Shown: positions 1 to 9,865 of the stretch, in pieces | Layout: each line of letters starts with the position of its first letter | Position numbering within the stretch: the first letter of the stretch is position 1 | Source: Bacteroides sp. MSB163 | Lineage (GTDB): Bacteria > Bacteroidota > Bacteroidia > Bacteroidales > Bacteroidaceae | Direction: 5' to 3' | Assembly (NCBI RefSeq): GCF_036416795.1 | Contig: NZ_CP143867.1 | Coordinates: forward strand, 496,001 to 560,000 | Length of the DNA stretch: 64,000 nucleotides | Made by a program: the position numbers and the translations under genes | The notes under the pieces: model-generated | The model's input: the letters and a program-made list of their open reading frames with translations, nothing else | Databases searched by the model: none | Told to the model about the DNA's origin: nothing

Positions 1-2543
1 GATTTCATAATTTTCTCCAAAGGCCCAATGATAAGCGAAACCGGGGTGCGGATTTCGTGAGCTATCATCGTGAAGAACTTAATCTTAGCTTCATGCACTT
101 CCTTCTCCTTGCTCACATTCAACTGATTGATTTCCGCAGTATGCTTCTTCTCCGTCCGCTTCAACAGGAAACGGATAAAGAAGGTCAGCGCTATACACAC
201 CAATATGAAATAAAGTATTTTGGAAGCCGTGCTCCAGTAGAAAGGAGGATGAATGGTTATCTTTAAATTTGCTTCCTGGTCGCTCCAAATCCCATCATTA
301 TTCGTGGCTTTCACCTTAAAAACATATGTTCCGGCAGGCAGATTGGTATAAGTAGCTTTATTCTGCGAACCTACATAATTCCAGTCTTTATCGAAACCTT
401 CCAGCTTATAAGCATACTGGTTCTTTTCGGGTGTGCAATAGCTCAATGAAGCATAAAGAAGGCTGAATACATGGTCTTTATAAGACAAATCCAGTTCCGT
501 CATCTGATTCAGAGCCTTTGGTAACTGTTTATCTCCTATCCGGATTTCCTTGTTGAAGATTTCCAATCCAGCGATAATGACCGGTGGAAGCACTTTATTC
601 GTTTTTATCTGATAAGGGTAGAAAGCATTGAAACCATTTACCGAACCGACATATATCTTCCCGTCGGAAGCCTTCAAAGCTGCATTAGGCAGGAATTGTT
701 CGCTCTGCAACCCGTCGCTGCGCGTAAAAACCTGACAACTCTCGCCGGGAGCATAACGAACCAGTCCCTTCGTCGTGGTCAGCCACAGCACACGCTGGTC
801 TTCAACAATGCCGCAAATATTACGGCTGGGAATATCCAGAGGTATCGCTTCAAACCGGTCTTCTTCAGCATTATACTTGCAAAGCCCATTCATCATTCCC
901 ACCCACATATTCCCGTTGCCATCTATCAGCACGCAATTCACCTGATCGTTAACCAATGCACCGGGAGCATTGCTGTGCAGGTAGTTCTTCCAAGTCTTTT
1001 TATCCGGATTATGCTTAAACAAACCCTTCCCCTGCGTAGCAAACCAGATATTACCGTCGGCATCCTGATCGATATCGATGGTCAGCGATTCCAAGTCTTT
1101 GACGCGGATAAAATTGTCTTCTTCACGGTTATACAAGTTTATTCCTGCCATAGAAGTCACCCATATCCGCTTCTCCCGGTCACGGAAGATGGCGTAAGAA
1201 CTGGTGCCGTCAAGTGTGGTCAAGTCTCCTCCTCTGGTGGTATATACCCTGAACGCGCCTGTTTTCGTATTCAGCACGTTGACTCCTCCCGTATAGGTGC
1301 CAATCCATAAATCGTCATCATCCATACAAAGAGCATGCACATTATGGTAAGAAAGACTGTTTCTGTGCTCATCGGGCATATAATGATTGAATTGTTTATC
1401 CTTGGGAGAGAAGCGGCTCAGCCCTCCATCGTCAGAGGCTATCCAGATATATCCAGAAGAGTCTTCACAAAAACGCCCGATAACGGTTCCGTTCACCGAA
1501 TTGTAAAAGCGCGAATGGGCAAAGCATTCAAACTGCCCGGTATTAGGCGAAAGATAATTCACCCCACCGTAATAAGTCCCGACCCAGATTCCGCCTTCAC
1601 GGTCTTTTACGATAGGATAGACAAAACGATTGGATAATGAATAAGGGTTTGTTTCATCTTCCGTGAACAGTTGATGTTCGCATGTAAGGGTATTAAACAG
1701 CAAAAGTCCGTCATCCGAACCTATCAATAGTTGGTGGGGAGCATATTCCATCAAAGAGTGGATATGTGTAGCCCACTTACCTTCCGACGGATGCAAATAA
1801 GTGATTGCCTTACCTGTATATCTGTCTATCTTCTGCAAACCGCATTCCCAGGTTCCCAACCACAGTGCATGTTCAGAGTCTTCGAGCATGACCAGAGAAT
1901 TTGAGTCATATTGCCCCGCTTCGTAAGTGATAGGGAAAGGCTCGAATTTATTCTCCGCCTTATTCAGCTTGGACACAGTGGGACTTCCCCAATTAGTGAC
2001 CGCCCAGATCTGATTTTCACTATCAATCAGCACACTCGCCATTAATCCATTGGCATCTTTAAATTCATAATGTTCCAGATAGTGCTTGGATATATTATAC
2101 TTGAAAATACCTTGCCCTACTGTCGAGAACCACAAGTTGCCGTCTCTGTCTTCTGCAATATGATTCACATTACTCTTAATGCTGTCACCTTGGGCTGTCA
2201 ATACTTTGAATAATTCAAAACTTTCCGTTTCATAATCAAAAATATAAACCCCGTCTTCTGTCCCTACCCAGATATTGTCTGTAGTATCGTAAAGAGAAGA
2301 GATATAATCATTAGACCCTTGCGGATTCAGATTATAAACCTTTATAGTGGTGCCGTCGTAACGGTTCAAGCCGTCATCCGTACCGAGCCACATAAAGCCA
2401 TATTTATCCTGCATAATAGCACGCACAGAGTTGGAGGATAATCCATCTTCCACGGAAAAATGGCGGAACCCAAAATCAGTAGAAGCTGCCGGAAGCACCA
2501 ACGGAATAATACCGGCTATTATAGCAAGGACAATCTTTTTCAT
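1..2543 (-). CDS. Hybrid two-component system sensor (HTCS), N-terminal part, cut by window edge
   Basis: This is the sensor half of a Bacteroides hybrid two-component regulator, which senses oligosaccharide in the periplasm and activates its PUL. The start at 2543 gives MKKIVLAIIAGIIPLVLPA, a signal peptide, followed by FGFRHFSVEDGLSSNSV and repeated WLGTDDGLNRYD/IWVGTEDG motifs. These are typical of two seven-bladed periplasmic propellers (Reg_prop). A Y_Y_Y domain follows, then a membrane segment near 190-250 and an H-box reading AHEIRTP at the window edge. About 847 codons are visible. The ATPase, receiver and AraC-type output domains are expected beyond position 1 but are not seen. The start codon overlaps the EamA stop as ATGA, so the two are translationally linked and the regulator is made from its own target operon. 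The reading frame has no stop inside the window. Confidence 0.95.
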   Translation of the reverse strand, partial: MKKIVLAIIAGIIPLVLPAASTDFGFRHFSVEDGLSSNSVRAIMQDKYGFMWLGTDDGLNRYDGTTIKVYNLNPQGSNDYISSLYDTTDNIWVGTEDGVYIFDYETESFELFKVLTAQGDSIKSNVNHIAEDRDGNLWFSTVGQGIFKYNISKHYLEHYEFKDANGLMASVLIDSENQIWAVTNWGSPTVSKLNKAENKFEPFPITYEAGQYDSNSLVMLEDSEHALWLGTWECGLQKIDRYTGKAITYLHPSEGKWATHIHSLMEYAPHQLLIGSDDGLLLFNTLTCEHQLFTEDETNPYSLSNRFVYPIVKDREGGIWVGTYYGGVNYLSPNTGQFECFAHSRFYNSVNGTVIGRFCEDSSGYIWIASDDGGLSRFSPKDKQFNHYMPDEHRNSLSYHNVHALCMDDDDLWIGTYTGGVNVLNTKTGAFRVYTTRGGDLTTLDGTSSYAIFRDREKRIWVTSMAGINLYNREEDNFIRVKDLESLTIDIDQDADGNIWFATQGKGLFKHNPDKKTWKNYLHSNAPGALVNDQVNCVLIDGNGNMWVGMMNGLCKYNAEEDRFEAIPLDIPSRNICGIVEDQRVLWLTTTKGLVRYAPGESCQVFTRSDGLQSEQFLPNAALKASDGKIYVGSVNGFNAFYPYQIKTNKVLPPVIIAGLEIFNKEIRIGDKQLPKALNQMTELDLSYKDHVFSLLYASLSYCTPEKNQYAYKLEGFDKDWNYVGSQNKATYTNLPAGTYVFKVKATNNDGIWSDQEANLKITIHPPFYWSTASKILYFILVCIALTFFIRFLLKRTEKKHTAEINQLNVSKEKEVHEAKIKFFTMIAHEIRTPVSLIIGPLEKIMK

Positions 2544-3424
2544 TTCTCCACCAGATATTGATTGAACATAATTCCCATTACAATCAATGCAAGACCGATG
2601 TAAGTTGTAAACACAATCTGTTCACCCAATATGATTGCAATGAAGAATAAAGACAAGAAGGGAGATAAGTAACAAAGCTGGTTGACCAGTGCCGGATTGG
2701 ATGTTTTCCGCATGGCAAGGCTGAAAAAGATGAAAGGAATACCCATTTCAAACCCGCCGACATATATACCCGACAAGATACCGGGCAATGTATTAAGGTG
2801 CACCCCCACTCTCACAGCTCCTATCAACAAATAAACCGTGCCGAACAGGAAACTCATAAACAGAGCGATACTACCATCTGTTTTATCTTTGAACTTATTG
2901 TTTATCATCCAATACATGGCCCACAGCAAAGCACTCAATGCCGCCAACAGCAAACCATGCACAGGTATATCCATACCTCCCGACTGCCCTGTACCAACTG
3001 AAATAAGTACCACTCCGCCCAGCGAAATGAACATGCCAATATATTTCTTCGGGGGTATGGGCTGATGGGCAAACAAGGCCAACAGAATAAGCAGCACAAT
3101 AGGCCATGCATAGTTGATGGGCTGCGCTACTTGTGCAGGTAGCAGATCATAAGCCTTGAACAACACCAGATAATAAGCGACAGGGTTCAGCAATCCCAAC
3201 AATGCAAAATATCCCCATTGGCGACCGGAAAGTTCCGACACCAGTCTCCACTTCTTCTGGAAAGTCAGCAAAAGGGCAAATATGACTAATGAAGTACAAC
3301 TGGCTATCAGTAGCATCTCAAAATGAGTTAGATGCGTTAAAGCTATCTTAAAGGCAGTGGCTACAGTAGACCAACTAAGCACTGCAATGCAGGCATAAAC
3401 AACGGCACTTGTACTGTTTTTCAT
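2540..3424 (-). CDS. EamA/DMT-family permease
   Basis: An inner-membrane transporter of the drug/metabolite superfamily, about 294 aa, with two EamA repeats and roughly ten hydrophobic segments. Conserved features include an early STVATAFK stretch and a mid-protein region with PINYAWPIVLLI. I chose the start at 3424 (MKNSTSAVVYACIAVLSWS) because it begins right at the first membrane helix. A longer frame opening at 3520 would add a hydrophilic tail and overlap the upstream gene by 50 bases. The stop overlaps the ATG of the hybrid sensor by 4 bases. Family members move amino acids, nucleotides or other metabolites; the substrate here cannot be read from sequence. Its place in a PUL that also has peptidase-like genes is compatible with handling amino acids or a small sugar, which is inference. 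Confidence 0.85.
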   Translation of the reverse strand: MKNSTSAVVYACIAVLSWSTVATAFKIALTHLTHFEMLLIASCTSLVIFALLLTFQKKWRLVSELSGRQWGYFALLGLLNPVAYYLVLFKAYDLLPAQVAQPINYAWPIVLLILLALFAHQPIPPKKYIGMFISLGGVVLISVGTGQSGGMDIPVHGLLLAALSALLWAMYWMINNKFKDKTDGSIALFMSFLFGTVYLLIGAVRVGVHLNTLPGILSGIYVGGFEMGIPFIFFSLAMRKTSNPALVNQLCYLSPFLSLFFIAIILGEQIVFTTYIGLALIVMGIMFNQYLVEK

Positions 3425-3470
3425 CGGTTCATATATGTTTCTTTTGCAGACATCGTATTTATCTGTATGT

Positions 3471-4790
3471 TTATAAAGGATTGCTTCCCGTAACCCTGAT
3501 GCGATATGGCCATTGAGCATCTTTCTCTCCCGGAGCGGGATTCATCCAATGCTCCGTCGGCGCTCCCATCACAACCAACCACAAGTGGGTCAGAGTTTGA
3601 TTTTTTGGAGCTGTAAAAATAATACTTTTCCCGCTATTATCGCCCATTTCGCCATAAATAGATTTACCTTCTGCTGTTACAGCAACAAAACCATAACGCC
3701 AACCTGCCTTATCTGTATGGATTGCAGTATATCCTTCCTTTCCCGCTTCTCCACAAAAGTCCACTTTCAATTTCTCTCCCGGCTGAGGAATAGCCAAAGG
3801 AATAGCATTGAATCCATAATTTTCAGGACAATTCTCCGGTGCTATCCCATACCAACCATCCGGCTGAGCTATTAGCTGAGAAGTATATTTATTGGCATAC
3901 GGGCGTGTTTCTTTCCAGACGCGCGGAAAATCCCAATTGATAAAGTGGCGATAAGTATCAAACATCTCGTCACAGAATTGTTTCTGATTCAAAGCAGCCA
4001 AACGTTTGTAGGTGATAACCGGGTCTTCTCCCCGCTTTCCCTGACGGTAAAGTTCGGCTATGATGGGAAGTCCCCGTTTCATGCCCCAATATTCCAAAAC
4101 GTAAGGTGAATGATAAATATTCTCCATGTGGAGATAGGCCTTGTGAGTCAGTTTCATGAAAGCATCCCAATGATATTTTTCATCAGTAATCCATTCGGGA
4201 TTAACCTGCCACAGCATCCATTGCGAAGTCATTTCAAAGAAACCGCATCCTCCCCAGGCTTCGCCCTGCCCATCGCAACTGATCTGTGCCTGAAAACTAT
4301 GTCCCAATTCATGGGCGATGCAGTTCAATTTCTTATCTTGCACACGGTTGGGGGCAATCCATAAAGCACCAATTTCTCCGTCATAATCTCCACCATAGGC
4401 TGTGCCTTCCAGGGAATAGTTCAGCATCACCATCATGCGATACTTGTCGCACTTGGAACCGGGACGCGAGAACTCCAATGTATCACGGAAGAAACGGTAA
4501 AAGGTCTCCAACTTTTCCATCAGATTCGGTAAATCGACCTGCATATCGTGCCCTTCCAACTGAGGCGGATTGGATAAATCATTCCCAAACCCTTTTTCCC
4601 AGAAGATGACAAAGTTCTCTGTACAAGCCATACGGTGATAACTCCATTTACTTTCAGGATTTTGTAAGTCCATTCCCTGAAGGTCTTTGGGAATATAAAA
4701 GGCTTTGCCAACAGGTACCGGAGTATTCTGAGCTTCAGAACTACAGCTTATTAGTAAAAAGACCGACAGTAGTAAGATATATTTTCTCAT
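3471..4790 (-). CDS. DUF6055-like lipoprotein with HExxH zinc-peptidase site
   Basis: A 439-aa lipoprotein: MRKYILLLSVFLLISC is a lipobox with Cys16 as the lipid-bearing residue. Residues 160-164 read HELGH, and a glutamate 22 residues after the last His (E186 in FFEMTSQW) is a good third zinc ligand. This is the geometry of gluzincin metallopeptidases. The protein resembles the DUF6055 group found in PULs, whose activity is not established to my knowledge. A C-terminal beta-rich region (about 330-435) may bind ligand. It lies between SusD and the EamA permease on the same strand with short gaps, so it is part of the PUL operon and probably faces the periplasm or the cell surface. A role in cutting the protein part of a glycoprotein is inference. 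It could instead be a non-catalytic relative that keeps the zinc site. Confidence 0.8.
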   Translation of the reverse strand: MRKYILLLSVFLLISCSSEAQNTPVPVGKAFYIPKDLQGMDLQNPESKWSYHRMACTENFVIFWEKGFGNDLSNPPQLEGHDMQVDLPNLMEKLETFYRFFRDTLEFSRPGSKCDKYRMMVMLNYSLEGTAYGGDYDGEIGALWIAPNRVQDKKLNCIAHELGHSFQAQISCDGQGEAWGGCGFFEMTSQWMLWQVNPEWITDEKYHWDAFMKLTHKAYLHMENIYHSPYVLEYWGMKRGLPIIAELYRQGKRGEDPVITYKRLAALNQKQFCDEMFDTYRHFINWDFPRVWKETRPYANKYTSQLIAQPDGWYGIAPENCPENYGFNAIPLAIPQPGEKLKVDFCGEAGKEGYTAIHTDKAGWRYGFVAVTAEGKSIYGEMGDNSGKSIIFTAPKNQTLTHLWLVVMGAPTEHWMNPAPGEKDAQWPYRIRVTGSNPL

Positions 4791-4864
4791 TGTATTCTTT
4801 AATTAAGTAAAGGGTGATGGCTTCTGCCATCTCCCTTTATACTATTCATTATTCATACTTTCTG

Positions 4865-6655
4865 TTAATCCTCGTAAGGCTTTCCGTCAAGATTCGGGCA
4901 CTTATTCAACTCATAACGTGGAACAGGCATCCAGTACATCTGTGGAGCAATGAACTTGCGCTGTTGTAATGGAGTCGTATTATGCTGATAGAGTAATGTC
5001 CCGTCTTTCAATTTATAAATCTTCAAACCGGTAGGCCAGTTGTCTTTAGCATAAGTCTCTTCCATTCTTTTCCAACGGCGAAGGTCGAAGAAACGCTGTC
5101 CTTCAAACATTAACTCTATCTTGCGCTCATATTCGTATTCAGCACGAATATCCGTTCCCGGAGCATCGGGCAGAAGAGCGCGATTTCGAATGTAGTTGAT
5201 ATACTTCAAAGCCTCAGCGTTATTTCCAAGTTCAATCTGACATTCAGCATAATTCAGATAGAATTCAGCTAAACGGAAAAAAATCCAGGGAGTGGTGTCC
5301 ATAATGGTTTCACTATATTGGTCATAGTTCGGGTCTAAAAATTTACGCATATAGTAACCCGTCTGAGTAGCATTCCAGTATTCTCCATCAGTATAACTGG
5401 GAGATTGTTCCCCCGGAAGCACACCTTCCTCACCTGGTTCGTAGATGGCAATAGCATGGTTATCGTCACCATATCCCCACATGGCTCCATCATACAGAAT
5501 ATTGGCATAAAAACGCAGTTCACGACCTTTCCATGGCTGGATTTCTGTAGCTTCAATCGTTGCATCCTTATAGATAATCTGATTGGTTTCCGGATCTATA
5601 CTCGGCAAGGAGATATTGTAGGAAGCTAAGCCCTCGACGGTGTATTCACTACCATCTTCCTTTTGGAAAGCATTGACGATGTCATAAGTGGGTAACCATA
5701 CACCCCAACCATTATACCCATTGTAAGGGCCATTAGGTGACTGAAAAAGGTAGTGCAGAGCACTTCCGTAAGTACCTTTATTGTTATATAGTTTCTGGAA
5801 AATGATTTCCGGATTCTGCGTATTGTAGAACAAAGCAGCATACTCTTCGCTACTATTTACAGACGGCAGACTGTATATACTCAGGTCTATGATATCCTTA
5901 CTTGCCTTAGCGGCCTCTTTCCACTTCTCAGTAGAAGGTGTTCCGAACAACGGGCTCGCCTTATAGAGCAATGTACGAGCCTTAACAGCCATAGCCGCCC
6001 CACGAGTAGCACGTCCAAAGTCATTACTACTTTCGTATTGTAAAGGTAGCTTTTCAATGGCAAGTTCACAATCTTTTACAATAAAATCCGCCACATCGTC
6101 CATCTCGGCACGAGTCTCCGCCCAGTCGGAATCAATATCAAAAGTGCAGTCTATCAAAGGCACTCGTCCGTAGAGCGAGTAAAGTTGATGATAGAAGAAA
6201 GCACGCAAGAAATAAGCCTGCCCGATGATATATGTCTTCCGGCTTTCATTACTTACATTAACGGGCACTTTGTCTATATTCTCAAGTAACTGGTTAACTT
6301 TCTTAATAGCACTATAATAGAAATTCCACGTATCACCTCTGGCGTCCGAGAAACCTACGTTGTAATTATCGCATGAAACATTGCCCAATGTATAGACTTC
6401 AGTTGCGTAACCAGTACGATGAAACAACTCATCCGTATAGCTACAGAAAGGCACACCGTTCTCATTTTCACCTTCTATGTATGTGTAGCAATTGTTCAGG
6501 AATGCTTCTGCCAAGTCCATGTTTTCCCATACTGCCGCATCACTGATTGAATCGTGTGGATTCAGGTCCAAGAAGTCTGAGCATGACACAGTACTAATGC
6601 TCAGCAAAGCCCAAATGACTCCTTTCAATATATTTCTTCTCATATCGTTTTTCAT
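4865..6655 (-). CDS. SusD/RagB-family glycan-binding lipoprotein
   Basis: A 596-aa SusD homologue, the surface lid that binds oligosaccharide and closes over the SusC barrel. The N-terminus has a lipobox (ISTVSC) followed by SDFLDLNPHDSISD, the usual SusD opening. TPR-like helices follow (AYFLRAFFYHQLYSLYGRVPLI), and the family C-terminus contains ERKIELMFEGQRFFDLRRW, which is highly diagnostic. The length is normal for the family. It starts 14 bases after the SusC stop, so the pair is co-transcribed. The sugar specificity cannot be read from SusD sequence. The neighbouring GH127 enzymes suggest an L-arabinofuranose-containing glycan. Confidence 0.95.
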   Translation of the reverse strand: MKNDMRRNILKGVIWALLSISTVSCSDFLDLNPHDSISDAAVWENMDLAEAFLNNCYTYIEGENENGVPFCSYTDELFHRTGYATEVYTLGNVSCDNYNVGFSDARGDTWNFYYSAIKKVNQLLENIDKVPVNVSNESRKTYIIGQAYFLRAFFYHQLYSLYGRVPLIDCTFDIDSDWAETRAEMDDVADFIVKDCELAIEKLPLQYESSNDFGRATRGAAMAVKARTLLYKASPLFGTPSTEKWKEAAKASKDIIDLSIYSLPSVNSSEEYAALFYNTQNPEIIFQKLYNNKGTYGSALHYLFQSPNGPYNGYNGWGVWLPTYDIVNAFQKEDGSEYTVEGLASYNISLPSIDPETNQIIYKDATIEATEIQPWKGRELRFYANILYDGAMWGYGDDNHAIAIYEPGEEGVLPGEQSPSYTDGEYWNATQTGYYMRKFLDPNYDQYSETIMDTTPWIFFRLAEFYLNYAECQIELGNNAEALKYINYIRNRALLPDAPGTDIRAEYEYERKIELMFEGQRFFDLRRWKRMEETYAKDNWPTGLKIYKLKDGTLLYQHNTTPLQQRKFIAPQMYWMPVPRYELNKCPNLDGKPYED

Positions 6656-6669
6656 TAAAGGTTCATAAA

Positions 6670-9600
6670 TTAGAATGTAACATTTGCTCCGAAAGTCAAC
6701 GTACGCTGAATAGGATATCCCTTGATGCCGGCAGTCATTTCAGGGTCGAAGATGCCCATGCTGTCAATGGTAAAGAGATTGTTTCCGTTGGCGTAGATAC
6801 GTAACTTTTCAAGACCGAGCTTTTTAATCATCATTTTCGGGAAAGTATATCCTATCTCCGCTGATTTCAGGCGTACAAACGAAGCGTCGCGCAGCCACCA
6901 GGTGGATGAAAGTGAGTTGCGGTTATCTACCGCAGCCGCCTTCATGAAAGCACGCGGCCATTTGGCGTTTGCATTCTGTTCCGCAGTATTGGTTTCAATC
7001 CAACGACCTTCGTAGAAGTCGGTCGGCATATTCATTGCAGGCATCACCAGTTGCTCGGCATCTGCCTGACCTTGAAAGAATACATTCACGTCGATTCCCT
7101 TCCAGGCACCGTTTAACGTTAGACCGAATATCCATTTCGGAGTGGTGGATTTGTCAATGCGAACAGCATCATCCCAAGTGATACTCTTATCGCCATTAGT
7201 ATCCTGATAGATCAGGTCACCCGGTTTGGTTCCCGGAAGATGTGGAGTGGCGTCAATCTGTTCTTGTGTCTGATAGATGCCTAAAGCTTTATATACGGTG
7301 ATACCATCAATGGGATGACCTGTAGCGCGTTGCCATTCAGGAGTTTTGATGGCTTCGTCCATATAAACCACTTCATTGTTGGCATAAGTGAGATTACCGG
7401 TTGCTCCCCATTCAAAGTCACCTGATTTATCGCGATAACTGGCAACAAGTTCAATACCATGATTCTTTACCTTACCCAGATTCTCTGCCGGCAGCGAAAG
7501 TCCGGAGTAAGTGGGAACGGAAGCGTTGCGGGTAATCAAAATATCATTACGGTGTGACTGAAAATAGTCAACGTCCAAGCCCAACTTACCATGCAGGAAT
7601 TGTGCAGAAAAACCAATATTCCATGTTTTAGCCTTTTCCCAAGTCACCAACGGATTCGCAGTACGCGTTTCATAAATACCTTGCACATAGCTGGGGTCTG
7701 TACCGAAAGCATACGATTTACCACTATTAAAAGAATACATAGACAGATATTGATAAGCCGTAATGTTATCGTTACCCATCATACCCCAAGAACCTTTAAT
7801 CTTTAGGAAGCTGATGGCGTCCAGCAATGGGGCAAAAAAATCTTCCTGAGAGATAACCCATCCTGCAGATATGGATGGGAAAAGTCCCCAACGGTGTCCT
7901 TGCGCGAAGTTCATGGAACCATCATAACGGAGAGTAAACTCAGCCAGATATTTATCCTTATAACCATAATTGATACGTCCGAACCAATTCTGACGTGCTG
8001 TTTCATTAGAGTTTCCACCATTGTCTTTATCTGCATCCACCTTACTGCCGAAGTCCAAATCAGGCAATGCGGAAGAAAGATAATTGGTACGATAACCGCT
8101 TAAGCCGCTATACGTATATTTACTCTGTTCGTAGGACACGAAAGCATCTATCCGATGGGCTTCCTTAAAGGTGCGGTTGTAGCCGATACGGGCATTCAGT
8201 GTTGCAGTATTGCTTTTATTAGACCAAGAACTTACGCTGATGGCACCCGTGGCGTCGCGATGATTGGTATATTCATCGGTAGCAGAACTATAGGAATAGA
8301 TATCATAAGGTGTATTCATACTCTTGCCGTCATTGAATGCATAGTCCAGCGCAGCGTAGCCTTCAGCATACAATCCCGGAGTTATTATATCCAGGTCAAT
8401 GCGGATTCTAGGTTTCAGGTTCAGGATATGATTATTCGTCTTGTTGGTTCCCGGAGTGTCGGACACCATCAGAAGGGCATTGTTAGTGATACCGTCATAT
8501 CCTATCCTTAATAATCCGTTCGGGAAGTAAGGAGCTGACATCGGATTGGTGGTGAGAAAGTACCCGAAAAGGTCTTCGGTAGAGTATATGCCTCGGTTAC
8601 GCACTTCCTGCCTCCCCAAGATGTCCATACTGAACTTGATGGATTTATTAATCTGCGCATCAATATTGGTAGTGAACTGATATTGATTGTAGTCCTGTGG
8701 AGTATTTTTGTAAATGGCATCCTGATACATGTATTGTGCCGAAGAGTAGAATGACAGTTTGTCGTTACCACCACTAATGGAGAGGCTATGCTGGGTATTG
8801 GTAGCCCAATTCTTAGCCACTGCTCCCCACCAGTCAGTATTGGGGAAGCTGATAGGGTCGCTTCCGTCCTGAATCTTGGACATGGCCGTTTCCGGATAAG
8901 TCAAGGTATTGCCTTGCGCGGCATCGAATTCATTGACGTAAGTGGCATACTGATAAGAACTCAGCATTTCGGGAATGCGTGTAGGTTGGGAGAAAGAGAC
9001 ATTGCCGCTATAATTCACCTTCACTTTGCCTTCGGCACCGCGCTTGGTGGTGACTAGGATAACGCCATTAGCCGCACGTGCACCATAGATAGCAGCGGAA
9101 GCATCCTTCAATACGGAAATGGATTCGATATCTTCAGGATTTAGTCGGCTGAACGAGCGGTCGGCAATACCATCTACTACAATCAGCGGGGCAGTACTTC
9201 CCAAAGTTCCCTTACCGCGAATCAGGATATCGGCATTATCTTCACCCGGCTCACCGGAACGTGTATTGGCAATGACACCCGCCGTCTTACCAGCAAGAGT
9301 ATTTGTGAGGTTTACGGCAGCTAGCTTTCTCAGTTCATCCCCGCCTACCTGCGAGATGGAACCAGTCAAGGTTGCCTTTTTCTGGGTACCGTAACCTACT
9401 ACCACCACCTCATCCAGCATCTCTGTATCTTCTTTCAAAGTAATGCTGAGCGTTTGCTTTCCATCTACCGGAAGTTCAACAGTTGTGTAACCTATGTATG
9501 AAATCACCAGAGTCGCTTTTGCGGGAACATCCAGAGTAAAATTTCCATCAATATCGGTTATCGTTCCATTTGTAGTACCTTTCACTACTACACTGGCGCC

Positions 9601-9798
9601 AATTATTGCTTCACCGCTTGAATCGGCTACTTTACCTGTTATAGTGCCAGATTGCTGCACAACCTCAATTCCCATAGACTCTGCCATTTCCGGAAACGCA
9701 AATGCCGGACTCACACTGGCACCTGCTGCAAGGAAAAGACAGGTTGTAGCCTTTAAAACAGCTTTGCTGAACAAGGCCCGATTTTCATGTGTCTTCAT
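6670..9798 (-). CDS. SusC/RagA TonB-dependent outer-membrane transporter
   Basis: A 1042-aa SusC homologue that imports oligosaccharides across the outer membrane using TonB energy. After a signal peptide comes a carboxypeptidase-regulatory-like domain (GTITGKVADSSGEAIIGASV). Next are the TonB-box region EMLDEVVVVGYGTQKKATLTG, a plug (IRGKGTLGSTAPLIVVDGI, ISVLKDASAAIYGARAANGV) and a long beta-barrel ending in the aromatic TLTFGANVTF. The reading frame is intact, in contrast to the second SusC in this window. It is followed after 14 bases by susD and preceded by a GH127 gene on the same strand, forming a leftward PUL operon. Confidence 0.96.
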   Translation of the reverse strand: MKTHENRALFSKAVLKATTCLFLAAGASVSPAFAFPEMAESMGIEVVQQSGTITGKVADSSGEAIIGASVVVKGTTNGTITDIDGNFTLDVPAKATLVISYIGYTTVELPVDGKQTLSITLKEDTEMLDEVVVVGYGTQKKATLTGSISQVGGDELRKLAAVNLTNTLAGKTAGVIANTRSGEPGEDNADILIRGKGTLGSTAPLIVVDGIADRSFSRLNPEDIESISVLKDASAAIYGARAANGVILVTTKRGAEGKVKVNYSGNVSFSQPTRIPEMLSSYQYATYVNEFDAAQGNTLTYPETAMSKIQDGSDPISFPNTDWWGAVAKNWATNTQHSLSISGGNDKLSFYSSAQYMYQDAIYKNTPQDYNQYQFTTNIDAQINKSIKFSMDILGRQEVRNRGIYSTEDLFGYFLTTNPMSAPYFPNGLLRIGYDGITNNALLMVSDTPGTNKTNNHILNLKPRIRIDLDIITPGLYAEGYAALDYAFNDGKSMNTPYDIYSYSSATDEYTNHRDATGAISVSSWSNKSNTATLNARIGYNRTFKEAHRIDAFVSYEQSKYTYSGLSGYRTNYLSSALPDLDFGSKVDADKDNGGNSNETARQNWFGRINYGYKDKYLAEFTLRYDGSMNFAQGHRWGLFPSISAGWVISQEDFFAPLLDAISFLKIKGSWGMMGNDNITAYQYLSMYSFNSGKSYAFGTDPSYVQGIYETRTANPLVTWEKAKTWNIGFSAQFLHGKLGLDVDYFQSHRNDILITRNASVPTYSGLSLPAENLGKVKNHGIELVASYRDKSGDFEWGATGNLTYANNEVVYMDEAIKTPEWQRATGHPIDGITVYKALGIYQTQEQIDATPHLPGTKPGDLIYQDTNGDKSITWDDAVRIDKSTTPKWIFGLTLNGAWKGIDVNVFFQGQADAEQLVMPAMNMPTDFYEGRWIETNTAEQNANAKWPRAFMKAAAVDNRNSLSSTWWLRDASFVRLKSAEIGYTFPKMMIKKLGLEKLRIYANGNNLFTIDSMGIFDPEMTAGIKGYPIQRTLTFGANVTF

Positions 9799-9865
9799 AT
9801 TACATCTTAACTTAAAAGGTTAATATTCAATTACAAGTTATATTATTATAATTTCTTAAAACGGA

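Noticed and set aside
696..1637. Plus-strand open frames opposite the hybrid sensor
   Set aside because: The minus strand encodes unmistakable propeller repeats here. These frames are shadows.
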